Part shown: positions 59,100-64,000 of the stretch, piece by piece | Layout of the letters: each line of letters starts with the position of its first letter | How positions within the stretch are numbered: position 1 is the first letter of the stretch | Translations under genes and position numbers: made by a program | The notes under the pieces: model-generated | Told to the model about the DNA's origin: nothing | Database searches by the model: none | What the model saw: the letters and a program-made list of their open reading frames with translations, nothing else | Assembly (NCBI GenBank): GCA_964036315.1 | Contig: OZ038482.1 | Span: 12,057,989-12,121,988, forward strand | Length of the DNA stretch: 64,000 bases | DNA from: Acanthosepion esculentum | Lineage: Eukaryota; Mollusca; Cephalopoda; Sepiida; Sepiidae | Reading direction: 5' to 3'

Positions 59100-59425
59100 T
59101 TGGCCATTGGCAATCGCGATAACCCCATATGTTACAAATGTGGTGGTTTAAAACACTTTACAAGAGAGTGTGAGAAGCACGAGTCAGGGAGCACAGTGAC
59201 AAAGGCGGTGCTATCACTGTAATAAGCTGGGTCATGTGGCACAGAATTGTTCAGGAAATGGATCCAGGGACAAGGTATTGTCGCCAACCTTGTCCCCTGT
59301 AATACAGTAAACGTAACATTACCTGTAGTCAGCGTCCAGGTAGACGGTGTACTGTATTCAGCTCTTGTTGACACCGGATGTCCCTGGTCAATAATTAGTG
59401 CGCATCGCTGTTGATCATGGAGGAA
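59100..59425 (+). pseudogene. Second Ty3/Gypsy element: zinc knuckles and protease
   Basis: CYKCGGLKHFTREC (59130-59171) and CYHCNKLGHVAQNC (59209-59250) are CCHC knuckles in different frames, so a frameshift lies between them. ALVDTGCPWSII (DTG at 59370-59378) is the protease active site, ending in a stop near 59415. The order gag-NC then PR on the plus strand starts the pol remnant that runs to 61303. Confidence 0.85.
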
Positions 59426-60170
59426 ACAACGCGTAGACGTTGTAACAATCGGCGGGGTGTGTCCCGATCGAGCTGTAGAGCCGGAGTTGTTAAAATTCAC
59501 GCAGAGCAAGGTAACCATGTTGGCATTCTGGTTGTGCACGAAAAATCTCTTGGCTATGATCTGCTGATTGCGATCGATACTATACGAGCATTAGAAGGAG
59601 CTCTGATTACGTCATCTGGATATGTGCAGCTCGACAGAAAGAAAGAAGCATTTGCAGAATTGAAGAACCTAACCTCTCTGCTACTTTTGACGATAAAGAC
59701 AGTCTGGACTACAAGGTGGAACTGGGTCATGAACAAAGTACCAGAGCAGTTACAGAATGCTGTTCCAAAATACGCAGAATCTTACAAGATCAGGGCTGCG
59801 TATGAAGAAGAGTTGCAGACATGGATTGCTAAAAGCTGGATGATGCCATAACTCCAGGAACGACTAGGAATCCCTCCCAAAGGCCTGATCCCTCTGATGG
59901 CCGTTGCACAACCCAACAAAAACAAGGTGTGTCCGGTTTTGGATTACCGAGAATTGAACCAACCTTCAATGTAGATGCAGACGTATGTTCTGCCAAATTA
60001 TGGGAGTGGCACCAGCCAGGCATTAATGTGACCTCGCTTGATCTACGGATGGCCTATATCCTGATACGTGCTTATGAATTACTGTGGCTGTTTCAAACAA
60101 TAATAAAAGGTACTGCTTAATGGCTGTAGAATTCAGTCTCAGTGTGGCACCTCTCATTATTGATGACATA
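59426..60170 (+). pseudogene. Second Ty3/Gypsy element: reverse-transcriptase remnant
   Basis: After a degraded PR-RT linker with short open frames, KVCPVLDYRELNQP (about 59926-59965) marks the RT fingers motif. Beyond it, stops accumulate (59970-60120) and no YxDD motif is visible before the mariner fragment at 60171. Most of RT and all of RNase H are missing. Confidence 0.75.
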
Positions 60171-60228
60171 TACGAGGGTCATTCAATAAATAAGGTGAAT
60201 TTTTCGGTATAAGGACTTCTAATACAGT
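60171..60228. mobile_element. Mariner terminal fragment
   Basis: About 58 bp begins TACGAGGGTCATTCAATAAA and matches the left end of the mariner at 39550, with one substitution (GGATTTC/GGACTTC) before they diverge near the end. It lies between RT and integrase remnants of the Gypsy element. Confidence 0.88.
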
Positions 60229-60770
60229 TAGTATTGTCCGAAGAGTGTGCCCCTTGACTCTGAACATAGTCATCAAGTCGGCAATAGGTGATTGCAAGGA
60301 ATGTCAGACGGTTGGCATTGCCATTGGCAAAAGAGGGGACTTGAAGTAGATAGCAATTTTTGGTGGTATGGACATCACACACTACAATGGCACACACTTC
60401 TTAACACTCACAGATTGTGGTCTGACATATTTCAGTTTGGCGTCCGCTGGCACACCAGGATTCATCGACTGTCATACGACAGCTACAGACAGTATTCTGT
60501 GAATGCAGTCCACCGGTTGAGATATTGACAGATAATGCCCCAACCTTTCGTGGCCAAGAGTTTCAGGCCTTTGTAGATGAATGGGGAGTGTGGGAAAGAT
60601 ACTGATGTGACTGCATTCCAGAGGGTAATGGTATAGCAGAACCACGTCACCACACCATTAAAAGAATTGCAGCCAGAATACAGTTATCCATTCAGGAAGC
60701 TGTGTATTGGTACAACGTGACCCCGTAAGATGACTCCACACTGCACCAGCCAACGGAATTTACCGGTATG
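60229..60770 (+). pseudogene. Second Ty3/Gypsy element: integrase
   Basis: GDCKECQTVGIAIGKR (about 60280) is the CxxC part of the zinc-binding domain. MDITHYNGTHFLTLTDCG (60368 on), LTDNAPTFRGQEF (about 60530) and PEGNGIAEPRHHTIKRIAAR (about 60615-60680) carry the D, D and E of the DDE core. The parts are in different frames with several stops. Confidence 0.85.
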
Positions 60771-61303
60771 AACAGTGCGTGAAAGGGATAGATGTGTCAC
60801 TACCACCTTCTAACAGTGTAAATAATCAATATCAAATGGGAGACAGTAGCTGGGTCAAGGCTCCGCACAGCCGATGTACCAGCAGATTTGGTAAAAGGTG
60901 AGTTGATGGGATAGTTATCCCCCAAACAGTATTGGTTAATGGAACCCTGTACCATGTGAAAGTCATGTGACCACGGTACAAATCTTCTGCTTCAGAAGAT
61001 GGAAATAGTAAATCATCTGAGAGTGACTCAGAGACTCCATTGTTCTTAAGAACAGGGTAGGAAAGTCCACTTGCAGACCCAGAGGTTGACAATATTGGAA
61101 ATAAAAGAACAGGAGAACACAAGCAAGGGTACAACGCTGATAGAAATCCCCCCGTCTATGAAGAAGCAGTCGCCAAAGCCAACCTCCATCCCTCTGCCAG
61201 GTATGTGATCAGGAGATCAGGGAGGAGTGTAACACAAGAGAAACTGGCTTACCTCCTCGAAGAAAATGGATTCAGACGTGTCTGGCATGTAAAGTATCCC
61301 TAA
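60771..61303 (+). pseudogene. Second Ty3/Gypsy element: integrase C-terminal region
   Basis: GDSSWVKAPHSRCTSRFGK (about 60840-60897) fits the integrase C-terminal beta domain that reads nucleic acid or the pol tail in Gypsy elements. The frame later reads EEAVAKANLHPSARYVIRRS and ends at a TAA (61301-61303). The minus-strand open frame 60832-61134 is a shadow. Confidence 0.7.
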
Positions 61304-62000
61304 AAGAAAAAGGCAGCTTTACAAGTTATATATTTAAGAAAAGATATATCTCGGAGTCGGATACTTTCTCGAGACTTTTTTCCCCCTCTGCAAATTTGAC
61401 CTATCACCCAATCTATAAAAAAAGTGCTTAATGAGGCGACAGTAGCGCGACTATATTATCGAACAGAAGACATGTGTGTTGGATTGTTTGACTTACGGTA
61501 ATGAATTGGTGAACTTTATTGCAAGCAAGAAGAAACTACCTGCATGTTCCTGGGAACACTTGGTGGCACCTATTTCCTCTCCAAGTAACATGTGATAGAT
61601 TGTACTGTCTTACAGTGTACCAGTAGAGAGGCTGATTTGTGGTGAATATGAAATAAAAATAACTTTCTCCACTGTTTTCAAATTCGTGAGCCTATGCAAA
61701 AAGTTATTTTGATAAATGGAAAAAGGGATTGGCTCTGGGCTGACGAAAAGACGAAAGCAAAGTTTAGCGAGCCGATGAGAACATTTATTTTGACAATTGG
61801 AAAAGGGAGCGGCTTACAAACTAAGAAAAAAGTAACGAGCCGATGTGAAATCGCTTTTTGATATAAAATAGAGAACGTTGATTCAAGGCAGGGTGAGATA
61901 GAGAAAAAACAGAAAGAAGCAGGAGGCAGAAAGCTGGAGTTCCACGCGTCTGAATAATGCCGGTGTCAAATTACACGCTGATACATTATCAGCCTCTAAT
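61304..62000. other. Possible 3' LTR region, ends not found
   Basis: Follows the pol stop. A short internal repeat is visible: TTATTTTGA, AATGGAAAAAGGG and GCGAGCCGATG near 61700-61770 recur as TTATTTTGA, AATTGGAAAAGGG and CGAGCCGATG near 61790-61850. GATATAAAATAGAG (61859) is TATA-like. No LTR pair is present, so this is a guess from position. Confidence 0.3.
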
Positions 62001-64000
62001 GAGATCAGGGCAATTTCAAAGACCTCTGTTCAACTCCAAAGCTAAGTATCTTAAAATATATATTTTCATTCATGTTGAATACAACCGTATTAACTTTTAT
62101 GTGAAAAACGATCTCTCTCAATTTGTTTTAAACATTTCGGAATATTACTTTGTGTCTGATGATTTAATATGAACATTTTCTCTTCTTGACAATTCATCGA
62201 AACTACAAACTTTAAATATTTGATTCCTTTTTCTGAAACAAGCTACTGACAACTTAAAATGTGTAAACTTGTAAATAAATTCCTTATCTTGTTTTGTTAA
62301 ATATAATACATGTGTTTCTTTGTCATTATCCCTCAATACTTCAGATTAAAGACATGTTCAGAATGCGGCAGAAATACCTCCCACATATACATTGTAGTGG
62401 AAAGTTTGGTGTTGACGGCCCAAATCAATCCATACAATTTTTTACTCTATGAATATGTTAAGCAAAATGCAAAAATAACAAGAGAAAACAACAAGAAACA
62501 TTTGTGATAAAAGACAAAAGGCAAATATTTGAATAACAAGTAATTTTCAATATATTTTTGTAATGAAAATATTTTACAAAAATGTAGTGGATTTTTTAAA
62601 GGTGAAATCTTGTTAGTTTAATTTATGTTGAACTCAAGTTTGGTGAAAGATTACATTTTGTTAATCAGTTCTGATTTGAAAGGATGCTTGTTAGAATCTG
62701 TTATTGAAGATTCTGTATTATGAGAAAAAATTTACATTTAAGTAGTAAATGTTTGTAAAGTTGAATGCAATTTTGTGATCAAAGAAGTTATCTACCTTTG
62801 ATTGTTTTGTGTAATACAATGTTCGCGAATGTTGAGAAATAAAGTTAATTTGTTAGCAGCAATTTATTTTAACTTCTGCGTAAAGAATTTGGTGAGTGAA
62901 TGGGAATAGAGTCCATTGGTGAGTTTTGGTGAGTGAGTATGAATATTGTTAAGTTGTATAATGTTCGTATGAACGAAAAAACTTAAGATTGTGTGACGTG
63001 AAGTTTAGTTGCAATTTGTTTGATGTCACAATACTCGATATTTATTGTATATAAATACAATTATGGCACAAGGCGGAAAAGGGGAAATGGGTTGAGGCTG
63101 GTCTTCACTAACTATCCTATACCTAGCTAATGTGATTCACGACCCATTCACTCATTACAAATTTCGCATTCACCATAAGGACACATCCGTCACCAATCAA
63201 TCCTCCATATACCATAATACCGCAATACTCTCAGGGGGACCTACAAAACGCACCTCATGACATACAAAATTTATATACAAAACTTTATGTATTATTTACA
63301 ATAAGGGAGGGAGGGTGAACCCCGAAATAAACTAAATATCAAATTAAAGCAAAATAAGCCTACATAACTGATGTTAGTAGGACCCGTCCAACCCTCAGAA
63401 AAGAGAAGCCAAAATTCTGCCCTTGGACAAATAAAGAGGCTATCTCGCTAAGGGAGAGGAGAAAGAAGAAAATATATATACGGACACGGGAAATAAATAA
63501 ATCTGACCCAGTCGAGATGAAAAAGGGACCAAAAACAACCTGGGGAGGTTAGGAATCACAACTTGGATCATAACAAAAGATGTAGCCAGGAGCAGGCCGG
63601 GAACAACACTTACTCACATTAAGTAGGTACACAACGTATGTCTAGCCTAGCCAGGGGAGGCCTCCACAGGAAACCACCCCAATGCGATATAGGTTGACCT
63701 AAAAGAGAAAATCAAGGCTAGCCCCGTTCAAAACGGACCAGGCTCGCCTCAGTCACCCACCTTTCGCTAAAGTCTGTTGAAATCAAGCATTTTCTATCAG
63801 TTCTAATCTTCATTTTGGGCTGATGCTCAAAGACTCGGATTAGATCCTGATGAGAAAGACGGTCACAATGCTCACTGTCGATTGTGAATGAGTTTGTTGC
63901 GGACCCGATAGCGTTGCAGCGCTGGTTTACGAAAAGATGACCTTGTGCCAGACACTACACACTACTACCGAATCCACAAACAAAGTAAAAATAAATAGAC
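62001..64000. other. Right end of window, nothing recognised
   Basis: Short open frames lack motifs. ATGGCACAAGGCGG (63063) resembles GGCACAAGGC at 45211 and GACACAAGGTCGG in the 54.7-55.7 kb repeat, hinting at another distant copy of that family. The sequence runs off the edge without a boundary. Confidence 0.45.

Noticed and set aside
59411..59851. 146-codon plus-strand open frame
   Set aside because: It lies in the degraded protease-RT linker of the Gypsy element and appears to be in the wrong phase for most of its length; treated as part of the pseudogene.

Overview
This is a metazoan genomic window made of repetitive DNA. I recognise no intact host protein-coding gene and no RNA gene. 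The base composition is AT-rich, with CA/GT, TA and CT microsatellites. The transposable-element debris is Ty3/Gypsy, jockey-like LINE, mariner, Tc1-like, pogo-like, tRNA-type SINEs and solo LTRs. Several pieces look like repeats I associate with cephalopod or other molluscan genomes: the repeat around ACAACGTTTCG, the SINE B-box style, and the LINE 3' ends. I infer a mollusc, perhaps a cephalopod, with moderate confidence only.

Layout. 1-1239: a 40-bp satellite already running at the window edge. 1383-2030: a SINE split by a solo LTR. 2031-7610: AT-rich DNA with a duplicated TATA-bearing repeat, LINE and SINE remnants and a fold-back repeat. 7611-36377: one uninterrupted tandem array of about 1,200 copies of a 24-bp unit, 28.8 kb or 45% of the window, ending in an inverted copy of its own unit. 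36412-48659: an unclassified 0.8-kb repeat (two copies), jockey-like LINE 3' ends, an internally deleted mariner, a solo LTR, a 39-bp minisatellite and a cluster of perfect hairpins. 48660-54409: a solo LTR, a decayed Ty3/Gypsy element on the minus strand (LTR, leader, gag, protease, RT, RNase H, no integrase) and another solo LTR. 54690-57122: a triplicated GC-rich repeat, a Tc1-like remnant and a nest of pogo-like miniature elements. 57950-61303: LINE and SINE remnants and a second decayed Gypsy pol on the plus strand. 61304-64000: nothing recognised.

The central array is the outstanding object. Its 24-bp period is a multiple of three and the unit is stop-free in three of six frames (ENMSRESY and KICLGNLM on plus, RHIFIRFP on minus). 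This explains every long open frame there, including one of about 1,486 codons on the minus strand, without needing a gene. Frame-breaking indels are themselves copied in higher-order duplications, so the array grew by segmental duplication of already mutated blocks. In the distal half the common variants are conservative (E/D) or silent in the ENMSRESY frame, and that frame is open for about 1,150 codons. A repetitive protein is therefore unlikely but not excluded.

The elements record insertion order rather than a functional system. A SINE was cut by an LTR, a LINE tail was cut by the 0.8-kb repeat, a mariner tip lies inside a Gypsy pol, and four related solo LTRs each keep a perfect 4-bp target-site duplication.
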